Shown piece by piece: positions 22,683-34,300 of a DNA stretch of 64,000 nucleotides. The DNA is taken from the NCBI RefSeq assembly GCF_000471905.2, contig NW_006499858.1:297279-361278 (forward strand), in the 5' to 3' direction. The position numbers were made by a program, and so were the translations under genes. This DNA comes from Amborella trichopoda (taxonomy: Eukaryota > Streptophyta > Magnoliopsida > Amborellales > Amborellaceae). Position 1 is the first letter of the stretch, and every line of letters starts with the position of its first letter. The notes under the pieces were generated by a model. That model saw only the letters and a list, made by a program, of their open reading frames with translations. It was not told the origin of the DNA and made no database searches.

Positions 22683-23471
22683 GAAAAAATTATAAAAAAC
22701 TCTCCAACATACACTATCTATGCAACTTACCTCCATCCAAACTTTTTCTCTCACCTTTTTAACCACAACAACCTTTCTTCGCAAAAACCCCCCAAGGTAA
22801 AAAGTTACTATTTTTTGGACGAAAATACCCTTCCTGTACAAAAAAAAATCAATTGGCTCTAACTATCGGTCTGAAGTAGTGTATTGCCGGAGCGTAGTAT
22901 ACAACTGCCATAGCGAATTGTCTAGAACATACTGCTAGAGCGCGTATGTATCGAGCGCCGGAGCGCTTTGTAAGGATTGCCAGATCGCCATACGCACTGT
23001 CAGAGCACGTTCATATACAGCCGGAGCGTTGAATACACTATCGGAGCTAGCTATTACACTGCCAGAGCGCTGTGGCTCTAGAGCCTCTATTGCTAGAGTG
23101 CCTTTATAGACTGTCGGAGTGAAATGTCTCCAAAAGGTGTACCATCGGAGCGCGTTCATATACTGTTGGAGCGCTGAACACACTGTCGGAGCACCCTATT
23201 ACACTGCCATAGTGCTGTGGCTCCAGGGCATATATTGCCGGCGCATTTTTTGGGGCTGCCAGAGCGTGTCGTCTCTAGAAACTGTACTGCTGGATCACGT
23301 CTTTGTATTGCCGGATCACATCTTTGTACTGCCGGAGCACATTGGGTAAATTAAAAAATGGAAAACAAGAGAGAGAAGGGCGTGTGAAAAAAAAGGTACT
23401 CTTTTGGGGGGTTTTTTGCGAAGAAAGGTTGGATGAGGGTAAGTTGCATAGATAGTTTTTATAATTTTCTT
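22683..23471. mobile_element. Mutator-like element (789 bp) with 9-bp duplication and internal array
   Basis: The perfect direct repeat TAGAATTTT lies at 22674-22682 and 23472-23480; 9 bp is the Mutator hallmark. The ends are inverted: GAAAAAATTATAAAAAACT on the left, rc AAGAAAATTATAAAAACT on the right. Further in, 'ctatgcaacttacctccatc' pairs with 'gatgagggtaagttgcatag'. There is no transposase gene; the interior is the array at 22877-23350. The family is shared with 13917-14548. Confidence 0.85.
22877..23350. repeat. Array of CTGCCGGAGC units inside the Mutator-like element
   Basis: About 20 degenerate units carry the core CTGYCGGAGCRC. Most spacings are 20-22 bp and several are 31 bp. A higher-order unit of about 145 bp repeats: the marker 'gttcatata' recurs at 23009 and 23154 with the same order of unit lengths after it. 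GC content is far above the flanks. Confidence 0.85.
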
Positions 23472-23606
23472 TAGAATTTTTATAGCAGATTCCAAATTGT
23501 TGAGATAAGATTAGAATGATGATGATGATGAATTTTAAGAATGGAGACAGTCATATTCAAATTTTAGGATGTCTCATTCATAAAATAATATTGGTTTAAT
23601 AAGGGG

Positions 23607-23760
23607 TGAGGATTTTAAATTTGCCCTTAACCTATTACAAGCTCGGGTAAGGGATGTGAGTTGTATTAGGTAGGCAACCAGTATAAAACCTCGTCATATC
23701 TTATCATGAAAACTGACCCCAAATAATTTCGATAAGGTTTGGATGATGTGATGATAATCA
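23607..23760 (+). repeat. Interspersed repeat, related to 6183-6310
   Basis: It shares 'taaggggtgaggattttaaa' and 'aggcaaccagtataaaacct' with the earlier copy at about 75-80 percent by eye. It ends in an RTE-tail-like 'gatgatgtgatgat'. Confidence 0.5.
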
Positions 23761-23946
23761 TTCATAAAATGACATCTTAATATTGATTATAAACTATTTT
23801 TGGATGGTTACGTATATGAGTATTTGGAAACTCAAAATCTTTTTCTCTTATAATTTTATAATAGCTTAAATAAGATCGGTTACCCTTAAGGAAAAAATTA
23901 CAATGTGCTCCAACGAGGAATATTGTAATCATTCCTCATTGGAAAA

Positions 23947-24332
23947 GGTTTATACAAAATTGTAGCCTTATACCATAGAGAAAAGGCGCACGTAAAAAAT
24001 CGATCGAAAACAGTTGTTTTGATGCTGAAAAGCCCTCTAATTGATCATCTCGATCTCGAGATATATTGATGTGGGAGAAAAAAAAAAAGATTTTAAAGTT
24101 TCAAAAATAGTCCATCTAGTAAAACATTATATAGACCGTCCATTTTCAAGAGTTTTATATGTTTGTAGATATACTCGATTTGTATCAATTTTTTAGTTTT
24201 AAATTTCATAATTTATTATAAAGTAGTTGTTTAGATCATCCGTGAAATATCGGACAACAAAATCGCATCTTTAGATGAGCTTTGGAGGCAAGCCTTATGC
24301 AGATTGGTTCAGGTCAACAACTTATACAAACC
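23947..24332 (+). mobile_element. MITE family C, plus copy (~386 bp)
   Basis: It starts GGTTTATACAAAATTGTAGC and ends CTTATACAAACC. The interior follows the family, for example 'ccctctaattgatcatctcg' and 'tagaccgtccattttcaag'. Confidence 0.7.
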
Positions 24333-24579
24333 ACACACCATTCTTCATTTACTTCTACTTTCAAGGGGTTTTTGTGGTTTTTTTTTTTTGGGTTTTTGTG
24401 GTTTTTTTTTTTTGGGCTAAGTTAGTAGGGACATTTGTCACTGCAAATAGCTAATTTTTAAATCCATTTTCAGTGAGATGGACGTAGACTTTTAAGTGGG
24501 ACTGAGGTGGTACTACCACCGTGACCCATTCTCAAGGAAAATAGTTTGATAGGGCCGTGGCCATATCAAAATAAGTAAA

Positions 24580-24850
24580 GTTTCACTTCATAACTTACCA
24601 CATATTATAATTAATTGTTGGAAAACCATTAAATTGGTCATCTCAACTTGAGCATTACGGTTGTGAAAAAAATCAAGATTTTAAATTTTAAAAATAATAT
24701 ATATTGCAACAAATCATCTAGACCGTCCATTTCACCTTAAAAATAAAGGTGGATAGATCCGTAAATTTTGGACTACTTTTTTACTTTTATATTTTATTAC
24801 GGGTGTTGAAAATAAATTTTAGTACCATCTCAAAGATTTTTGATGCCGAA
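24580..24850 (+). mobile_element. MITE family C, partial or diverged copy
   Basis: It shares 'ggaaaaccattaaattggtcatctcaac'-type phrases (in pieces) and 'catctagaccgtccatttca' with the family, but neither terminus is clear. Confidence 0.5.
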
Positions 24851-25254
24851 AGTACTTTCTACTTGCCGATTTAAGGTAAGGCTCTATTTTGTTTTCATAA
24901 AACCTAGGCCATCCATTTCTCAAACGTTCTTTATTTATTTCCGATTCAAAGAGTGACAAGGGCTTTTCTCGAATTTGGACAAAATGCTCGTTCTGAAAAA
25001 ATGAAGAGACCTCGAGATTAGGATGACCACATGGGTTCGAATCTCCAATGTAGACATCCCCCATACCATCACATGATCCCAGTGAACCTCACTTCCTCCT
25101 TTAATTATTTATCCTTAGTGTTATATTGGGGTTCTCGTGTGCCGCGCTCCTAGAAAGCAGGTTAATGAAAGCACTCTTATTTTACTAATTTATAATGTAT
25201 GTGTTGAAGCATTAATGGCTTTTGCTTTTGCTCGATAGAGTCGCACTACCGTTA

Positions 25255-25361
25255 ATGGAGGCTCTGGCAACAGTAGCTCACCCTGCTTCTTCTACTCGTT
25301 TCTTTCCCAACACTGACACTGTCAAGAGGCCTCTTAAATCTCCTGCAGTTTGTTGTTCCAG
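25255..25361 (+). CDS. SS5: SS5-like exon 1 (plastid leader)
   Basis: It begins '[20 protein letters not shown]' and continues with basic and Ser/Thr-rich sequence, as a plastid transit peptide should. The donor is TTCCAG|gtatat, leaving two bases. The start is the first ATG of this frame. See the separate finding on the uncertain joint to the next exon. Confidence 0.6.
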
Positions 25362-28300
25362 GTATATACTTCATGATTACGTCACCTTCTCTCTCTGAAG
25401 AAATGGTTGTTGGAAATTTCTCTTCGGGTACCATGCTCGGCTGAATTTTTAGGTTTATTTATTCTTTTGGGATTTTGGCTCATGGGTCTCATATTGATAT
25501 AGATGAAAATCATCTTCAATCAAAAAAAAAAAAAAAAAAGATTGGGTAATTTTGTGATACAGAAATGAATGGTGGATTTTTCATTTCTGCCAGCTTAACT
25601 TTAAGGCACTAGTTCGTTTTGATTATAAAAATTGTAGAGTAATTACCTTCGATTATTTCTCCAAATGTTATTCGTTTTCTGTTCAATTTAATTAACGAAA
25701 ATATCTCGTATAGATGATGGTTTGCACAAATACAATCAAGAATCACATGGAAAATCAGTGCACTTCAGGTACTTGCATTATAAGAGTTCTATAAGGATTT
25801 GTGTTTTATGTTTGGAGTAGTTGGAAGAACTGAACATACAGGGTTTGGCCACTTCTTTTTCCTTTTTTTTTTTTTTTTTTCTTTTTTGAATATTAATTTG
25901 GCACCTCTGCCTAGAGCTTATTTTCAGGGTCGGCCTTCGCATGTGTATTTTGTCTAGATCCTAGTCCTTCTCAGACGAATATGTTAAGGGACCAACCTCT
26001 TGCAAAAAGCCATTGTAAGAACAGAATTATCAGAAAAGTTAATCCTCTTGATCAATTGCTCCGCTTAGGACTATCTCATTCATTACCTGAGATGACTGAC
26101 TTGGCTATTGAATTGGAGGCGACAGAGTAAGTATCATTGATTAAAAAAATATCCTCACTAGAGTTAGAGACAAGCTTTCTATGATAGTATGTGAATTGAT
26201 GGAAATGAGGGGCTAAGGGGTGTCATGTAAGCTTTTGATTTATAAATGCAAAGTTTTACCCTTAAATTGTGGCTACATTCTGCCTATATTCTGCATAAGA
26301 TTCACCTTAAACCTTGAGGATGGTTGTTTCTGGTGCTAGTTTGGTTGAATAACTCAGTGAGAATTGTTCTGAGTCTCTGCCAGTTCTGGAATGTAGACTT
26401 GTGCAGCCACCTCATGTTCATTAGAAAATTTTCGGTTTAATTGCATTCTGAAACCTCTTATGGAAACAGTCTTCTTCAAAATCTGAACTTGGGGAATACT
26501 GACCTATGGGTGGATTTGAAGGTTGGAACTGGTTTATGAATGATAGATTTTAGGACTTTTGAGTGTGAATTGTGGGGAAAATTGGCAGACTGCTCTGACT
26601 ACAGATTTCTTCATGGTGGATAGGTTCTCTTGTAGTTGTTTCCATTGCAAAATTTGTTGTGCATACAGTTTGTTTAACAAATTTTGATAGCTCCGAGTGA
26701 CAAAATTAAAAAAATCAAGTCGAAAAGTTACTAACAAATTATCATTGGAGAGACTTTCTATGTCTCCTACAGTAGATAAATTATCTGTAGTTGGGATTCA
26801 GCCATTCAATTTGATTGGACGATTAAGAAAAACTCCAAAAAAAAATAGCAAAGAATAGTGAAAAGAAACCAAGTTACTAGCTAACATCCATTAACTATTT
26901 AGCAAACTCAAGCAGTTTCCAATTCCCTCAAACCCCCAAAACCGCGCGCTACTTGAGTTGAAGACAACCTTTCTATAATAATATATGAATTGATGAAAGC
27001 GAGAGACAAAGGGGTGTCATGTGAGCCTTTGATATATAAATGCAAAGACTTGCCCTTAAATTGTGGCTATAGACTGCATAAGATTCACCTTGAACCTTGA
27101 GGATGGTTGTTTCTGGTTCTACTTTGGTTGAATGACTCAGTGAGAATTGTTCCGAGTCTCTGCCAGTCGTGGAATGTAGTCTTGTGAAGCCACCTTGGGG
27201 TTGGTAGAAAATTTTGGGTTTAATTGCATTGTGAAGCCTCTTATGGAAACACTTTTCTTCGACATCTGAACTTGGGAAATATTGACCTATGGGTGAATTT
27301 GAAGGATGGAACTGGTTGGTGAATGATAGATTTGAGGACTTTGAGTATGGATTGTGGGGAAATTGGCGGACTGCGCTGACTATAGATCTCCTCATGGTCA
27401 CATGTAGTTGTTTTCATTGCAAATTTTTTGTGCGTGCAATTTGTTTAACAAATTGTGAAGCTACCGAGTGGCAAAATTTAAAAAATCAAGTCGAGAAGTT
27501 TATCGATGGAGGGACTTTCTATATGTCTCCAACAATGGATCAATTATCTGTAATAGGGGCTCAACCATTCAATTTGATTAGTTGATTAAGAAAATCTCTG
27601 AAGAAAATAGCAAATAAGAGTGAAAAGAAGATTGAGTTACTAGCTAAGATCCGGTAACCATTTAGCAAGCCCAAGCAGTTTCCAACTCCCTCAAATCCCC
27701 AAAACCAAACCCATTCTTCCTCTATTTCAACTATAGTTACCCGAATCGCCTATGAGGGTAGCGATTCCATTTCGGAATCTCAAATGGGCGTTTCCCCGGG
27801 CGAAAGTCGATTCTAAAAGAAAGGAATCACGTTTCCATTTTTTGCGGAACACGATTCCACATAGTTTAGCAATCTCGATTCCTAGATTGTTGGAATCAAG
27901 ATTCCATATCGAGGACTTTATGATTCTTAGCTACACAAGAATGCGATTCTGATTGTGAGAAACGTTGATTCCAAATTTTTTGGAATTGTGAATCGATATT
28001 GTTTGGAATCAAGTTCTATATCGCAGACATCGTGATTCCTTGCTACACAACAATGTGATTCTATGTTAAACGTTGATTCAAAGTATTAAGGAATTGCGAA
28101 TCCATGTTGTCAGGAAGCAATGTGAGCATAGGGAAAGCAGAAACCCTTCGATGTGTGCTCAATCATGAGTGAGCCGGACATGTATGAGAGCGTGCGAGAA
28201 TTTGAAGTTGTTGCACACGACAATAAAATCAAATCTTTTAAATAGGGTAATATGTGAGCATAGGGAGTGCAGAAACCCTTCGATGTATGCTCAATCATGA

Positions 28301-31300
28301 GTGAGCCGGACATGTATGAGAGCGTGCGAGAATTTGAAGTTGTTGCACACGGCAATAAAATCAAATCTTAAAATATGGGTAATATGTGAGCACAGGGAGT
28401 GCAGAAACCCTTCGATGTATGCTTAATCATGAGTGAGCACGACATGTATGAGAGAATGAGAGAATTTGAAGTTGTTGCACACGACAATAAAATCAAAATT
28501 TAAAATATACGTAACATGCTAAATTTTTTATTTTCTTATTTACTAATTTCCATCCTTCATTCCATGATACTTTTTAAGAACTCTTACCAAGAATAAATAA
28601 TACTAAAAAAATATGTTACTTCAAATTTAATAATGTTTGGTAAATGGTGTGGGTACTAAACTACTAATGTGATAATATTTAATATATGATCGGCACTGTC
28701 ATTTCTTCAAGTTGAATGAGAGGATAAAAATGCTTTTCTTTAAGTAAAATAAGAAGTTAATAAGGATATGAGCGAAGTGTCTTGTGTGGTGTTTTAAGTT
28801 AAATTAATCATTAAATATCTGAGAAATTGACTAAAAATTGAATAACTCAATTTTCAAAAGTGAAAAGACTCAAAAGTACATTTAACCAAGAAGAATTACT
28901 ATGTCATGTACTTATTTTATAATTCAATGTAATGAGATAAAGGGAGCTTGCTCTTGTTCTCACTCCTTGTATGCCGTAGACTAGCTCCAGACGTTGTAGG
29001 CATAATAGGGTTATCGGTAGACCGAGTCCATTGTTGGGGATTGTCCGCAAAGATATCATAAAGGTTGACATTAGTACTTGGAGTCTTGGACTGAGTATAT
29101 ACAGACTAAAATTTGATCTTGTAGTAATGGGTAAACTTATATATTTTTTAAATATTTCTCTCATATATCGGGGGGAATTGGTTCGCAATTCTAGTAAGGG
29201 GAGAATCTCGATTCCTATATGGGGAGAATCACGATTCCGAAATGATGAGAATGTTGATTCCAAGTTGATGGAGACAACAATTTTAGAATTTAAAGAATCA
29301 CGATTCCTTATTTTTAGGAATCACGATTCCATATTTTTAGGAATCACAATTCTAGCAACCACTGAAATAAGTGGGGTCTTGTGTGATTCCATATAAGTAT
29401 GAAACACAATTCCAACATGAAGGGACATCGATTCTTGCAAATAAGAAACACGATTTCTAATTTTGTGAATCGCAATTCCGAAATAGTGAGAATCATTTTT
29501 CTCAAATCCGAATCGTACGCAACGATTCTTAGATTCCGAAACTTCTGATACACGCGATTTCACTATTTCGATTCCAGAAATGATTCGGAATCACGGACGT
29601 TTCCAACAAACCTAAGAAAATCTCCACTGTCTGCTCTCTCTCTTTGAACTTGCTAAGTGAATTAAAATTCACTAGCCTGGGCACCTAGGGAGCCTAGGGG
29701 GCTTACCTAGCCACATAGGTCCTAGGTGGTGCTTGGTATTACGACACCCCCTAGGTCGCATGATGGAGCCCTTGGCTCGAAAAAGGCCCTCGGCCAAGGG
29801 CTCCAAGTGTTGTAAGAGAGGAGCCTCTCTCTCTCTCTCTCTCACACACACACATACATATAGACCCATATTTTGTCTCCACAAGAAAAAGAAAACAACT
29901 GAATTGCCTAAAGTGTTTGATGCAAGGTCCCCCCTCTCTCCCACGGACCCATACGCTTTCTCTCTTTACATATAAGAAGAAGCAAAAGAAGCACTACAAG
30001 TGTAAGATGCAAGGCCTCTCTCTCTCTTCTCACATTCATATAAGCCCATGTACTCTCTCTCTACATATGAGAATAGAAAGAAGACAACCTCCTGGAAGGT
30101 GTGGCTATGTGGAACTTAAGGTATTAAATTCAAAAATTTCTTTTACTTTTATTCCAAATACCTGAATTCCACTTATATGTACCACAATATATTGCTGGAA
30201 AATTAAAATAATGCTCTAAATACAACCTAGGATATTTATTTTACTGCTAAGAGAAATAAAAACCATCCATGAACTTGAAACTAATGTTTATAACAAATTT
30301 TAACACAATATAAGTTCATGAAAAATTACAGAAAAATAGAAAATAAAACTGAAAATAAATAAAAACTAGAAGATGTCTGGAGTTACCTAACAAGGACTTG
30401 GTACACCCCATACCCGATTCATTGACCATTGGTGCACTTTTCCTCCTTTAGGTATTGCTGGAAATTCTTAAATATGAAAGCTTTATAGGCTATCCTTCTT
30501 TCTCAAGGGTTTAAGAGAGCTTAAAAATAACCTAGGGTTTATACAAACCCTATGGGAACAAAATAGGGCTGAACTTGGAATTGATATCTCTCTAAGTGGG
30601 TTTATCTCTTCTTCCTTAAAAAAATATAGCAAACACTTTCCTAGGATTTCACCTAAAATAGGTCACCTCTATTTTTTCTTTCTAAGAAAAAAATATAGAG
30701 GAGAGAGAGAGGTGGCATGTCTATCTTTTGGTTAAGAGAGTTTTTCTTTCTAAGACAAAAATATAGAAGAGAGAGAGGTGGTGTGTGTCTCTTTTGGTTA
30801 AGAGAGAGAGGTGGCGTACCTCTCTTTTAGGTTAAGAGAGAAGGAGAGATGGCATGGTAAAATAAAAGAGAGAGAGACTTTTTGACGTGGAGAGGAGAGA
30901 GCGATCCCCAAATTTGGTGCGTGAGGAAGAGAGAGAGATCTCCCCCCAAATTTGGTGTGTCAAGGAGAGAGAGATCCCTAATAATTGTTGCATAAGAGAG
31001 AGAGATCTCTTGGGAGAAATAGAAAATCTTGTGATTGGATCTCAAATAAGCTCGTCTTTCTAGAGAAAACTTATCTTCTAGTTTTAATAGGATATACTTT
31101 ATCTAATTTCCAGCTACACCATTTTAGGATAAATAGGAAATCATTGAGATGAGAGATTTAATCAGAGCCATCCATCCTAAAAATAATCCATCAGGATTTT
31201 GGGTGGAAAGATCAGGAACATTATCTTTTTACACTTTAATCCAATCCACTCCTATTTAAAATCAAACCAATCAAATTTAAACTTTATCCTTCTAAATTTG

Positions 31301-34300
31301 AAATCAAACTTAAAATATTTCCTAGATAAATCTAATTTAGTTTTCCACTGGAAACCATATCTCATTAGATTTCCCATGTCAGTTTAAAATTCTGAAAAAT
31401 ATTTAAAAATCAAAGAAACGTTTATAATACCAAAATAAAATATACTAAGAGTGGACTGGTACCATTAGGTCAAAATAAGCGACACTAAGGGTGCTCCACT
31501 TGTCCCAGAAACCATGATCCACAATTGTTCTCTTATCTAACCCAACAAAGTCCCATGACCCACACTCTCTTTGCAAGGGCTCATGATTAGCTTGTCAAAG
31601 TTAGATAATAAAACAATGGGACTATGATCCTGGAATGTGGATTACAGTTTCCCCTTTAAGAGCAAGTCCAGTACTTGTCACTACAGTGTAAAGGGAGCTC
31701 TCTCAATCCACATGTACACGTGTCCCTGTAAAAAAAGTTGCTTCCTATGCGGCTGTCATATGTACATGTTGTGCATAAGTTTGTTGAGGATTTGGCCTTT
31801 ATTTTCATAGGCCTACAATCGCACACAGGAGACCCCACTGTTCTCTTGGCCTATAAGCATGATCCTTGGGCATCTCTCTGACCTCAACAAGGGATGACCC
31901 ACTTCAAACTCTTTTCGGATGTGCCACATGCCCAGGGCCAAGGGTTTTAGGTATGACCAGGGTCATAAACCGCCCAACCCTTAGTCAGTCAACACACACT
32001 CCCACTGAAGTACATATTCTACTATACATTATTTTTTACAAGCTCTTTAGGCTTTTAAAGGCCACAAAAACCCAACACCTCCAAGTGTTTGATGTGAGGC
32101 CCCTCTCTTGTGCATGAATAGATATGCTCTCTCTTTAGATATAAAAAGAAGAAAAAGAAGAAGGTGACCTTGAAGCGTTCGATTCGAGGCTTCTCTCTCT
32201 ATCTCTTGCTCGCACACACCCATACACTCTCTCTCTTTATATAAAGAAAAAGAAGACCACAACTTCCAAGTGTTCGATGTGAGGCCCCTTTCTCTCTCAC
32301 ACAGACCCATATGCTCTCTCTAATATAAGAATAAGAAAAACAAGGTAGTCTAAAAGACAAAGTATATAAGAACACGATATTTTAGAATCTAAAGGTTTTA
32401 AAACTAACTGGATTAAGATAAAATATTTGAAATGCAAATTTATAAATAGTAGGATCAGAAACGAGGAATTCATTAAGATCGATGACTAAGAAGTACCTAA
32501 AAGAGGTTATTTTTGATGTTTTGGGTCGATAATCTATGAGAAAAAGAGATTGAAGAAGATGTTGCTCATAGAATTAGAGCTGGGTGGACGAAGTGGAGAT
32601 GTGCTTTTGGAGTCCTATGTGATCGTTGCACACCAATGAAACTGAAAGAGATGTTCTATAGGACGTCTGGAAGACCAGCCATGCTTTATGGGACAAAATG
32701 TTGGCAGTCAAGAAACAACATATCCATAAAATGAGTATAGTTGAGATGATGATGGTGAGATGGATGAGTGGCAAGACAAGAAAGGATAGAATTCATAATG
32801 AATACTTTCAAGGGAACTTAGGGGTAGCTACAATATGCGATAAAATAAGGGACAATAGACTTAGGTGGTCTAGTCATGTGCAATGACTAGGAACAACACC
32901 GGTTGGCAGGGGTGATTTTGTTCAAATAGAATGCTCTTGAAAGGCAAGGGGAAAGGCCCATAAGACATGGCTGGAAGTCGTTAGAAAATATATGGTGACT
33001 TATGGTCTGACTGAGGGTGTAGCCCTTGATAGAGCGGAATGATGGAACAAGATTCATGTAGCCGATCCCAAATAGTTGGAATAAGGCTTTGATGATGATG
33101 ATGAAAAAGGAGACATCCTCTAACTGTTCGATGTGAGGCTTTTCTTTCTTCTCTCTCACCTACGGATACATATGCTCTCTCCCTTTACATGTAAACAAAG
33201 AGGGAAAAGAAGAAGACGACCTCCAAGTATGATGTGAGCCATCTCTCTCTCTCTACATATAAGAAGAAGAAAAAGAAGTGGGTGGCCTCCAAGTGTTCTT
33301 TTTGTTGTGAGGATCAATACAAACACACACATATGGACACCTATGCTCTCTCCCAACCCCCCTGCCCCCCCCCCCCCCACACCCGAATTATAACTACCCT
33401 ATGCCCCCCACACCCCACACAGAGTCGCTAAGGTATATGAACACCCCCCAAAGGCGCCTAGGACCTATGCTTGCCTAAGTGGCCCGAATCCGCTTTTTGG
33501 AAAACTCATCATCATCATAAGCAGATAATGTACATTTAGGATTCATGGAAAGTTTTGGCAGAGTTTTACATTGGTTGCCTATCTAACATAGTCCACTTCC
33601 TTTATCTGGACTTGGGACGGGTTAAGAGAAAGTTTAAGGTCCTCACCCTTCTTAGACCAGTCTTTTGGAAAACTATACCTGTTAAAACCTCTCCAAATCC
33701 CCTCTCTCTCCCATGTGCCTCCTCTCCTCCAACAACCTCCTTTCTCTCTCTTTCCTCTGCAATTTCTCTATTTACCTTCTTGAAACTAGTAGAAAATGCC
33801 CTCTCTCCTATATAACTCCTCCCTTGTTCTCTACATCTCATTGGAAAAACCTTGCGAAATTTGATTTCTCTCTCTCTCTCACCATGGATTTCTCTACCTC
33901 TCTCCATTCCCTCACCTGCCACAAGTATCTAGATTTGACCCATTGCATTCTCTTACAGCTGTTGAGCATAAAGACTTAGATTTGCATTTTCTAGTGAGAA
34001 ACATTATCATTTAGATTTGAGAGCTATTGAGTGGAGTAGAGAGATAGGGGGTGTGGGCTTCGTCTCTCTAGATTTGTAGAGTAGGGGATAGGAACTCATC
34101 TCTATTGCAACAAGTTTTCGAGAGAGAGATTGTCACAGAGAAAAGAGAGGAAAGTCGGCAATGTAAAGAGAGACGATGATCTTGGCAGTGTGGTTGGGGT
34201 TTTGCTGAGGGAGAGAGTATGTATTGATCAGTTCGAGTGTGTTGGGGGTGGCTAGGTAGAGAGAGAGAGGTTTGGTGAGGTAGAGAGAGAAGAAAAGGAT

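Larger units (their letters stand above)
22641..23531 (+). mobile_element. RTE LINE tail split by a Mutator-like insertion
   Basis: 22641-22682 ('cacttgatagagcagaaatg') continues after the insertion with 23472-23531 ('attccaaattgttgagataa' and a GATGAT run). Together these match the RTE 3' tail at about 11945-12025, so the LINE fragment was here before the Mutator-like element. Confidence 0.75.
29800..33350 (+). repeat. CT-rich minisatellite of ~85-95-bp units, interrupted by a solo LTR and a LINE
   Basis: Units follow the pattern 'ctccaagtgttcgatgtgag', then CT run, then 'cacacccatatgctctct', then 'ataagaagaaaaagaag'. Copies begin near 29801, 29905, 29990, 32077, 32163, 32258, 33110, 33215 and 33284. 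The solo LTR (30093-32077) and the LINE piece (32530-33105) split the array. Confidence 0.75.
29670..33505. mobile_element. Compound repeat block, possibly a hAT-like non-autonomous element
   Basis: Both edges carry 'gcctagg'-type GC-rich motifs as in the hAT MITE at 12474, and the right edge ends 'ccgctttttggaaaac', which on the minus strand resembles that family's terminus. The left terminus is not clear and no 8-bp duplication was found. Inside lie a CT-rich array, a solo LTR and an RTE LINE. Confidence 0.4.

Noticed and set aside
22877-23350. CRISPR-like look of a short-unit array
   Set aside because: Units are degenerate, spacers are not distinct sequences, it lies within a Mutator-like element, and the window is plant nuclear DNA.
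29031-29563. Several 70-120-aa frames on both strands
   Set aside because: They fall in the palindromic GAATC array, where repeats keep both strands open; no protein family is seen.
33555-33979. Overlapping Ser/Leu-rich or Glu/Arg-rich frames
   Set aside because: CT/GA-rich low complexity within the fold-back arm produces them.
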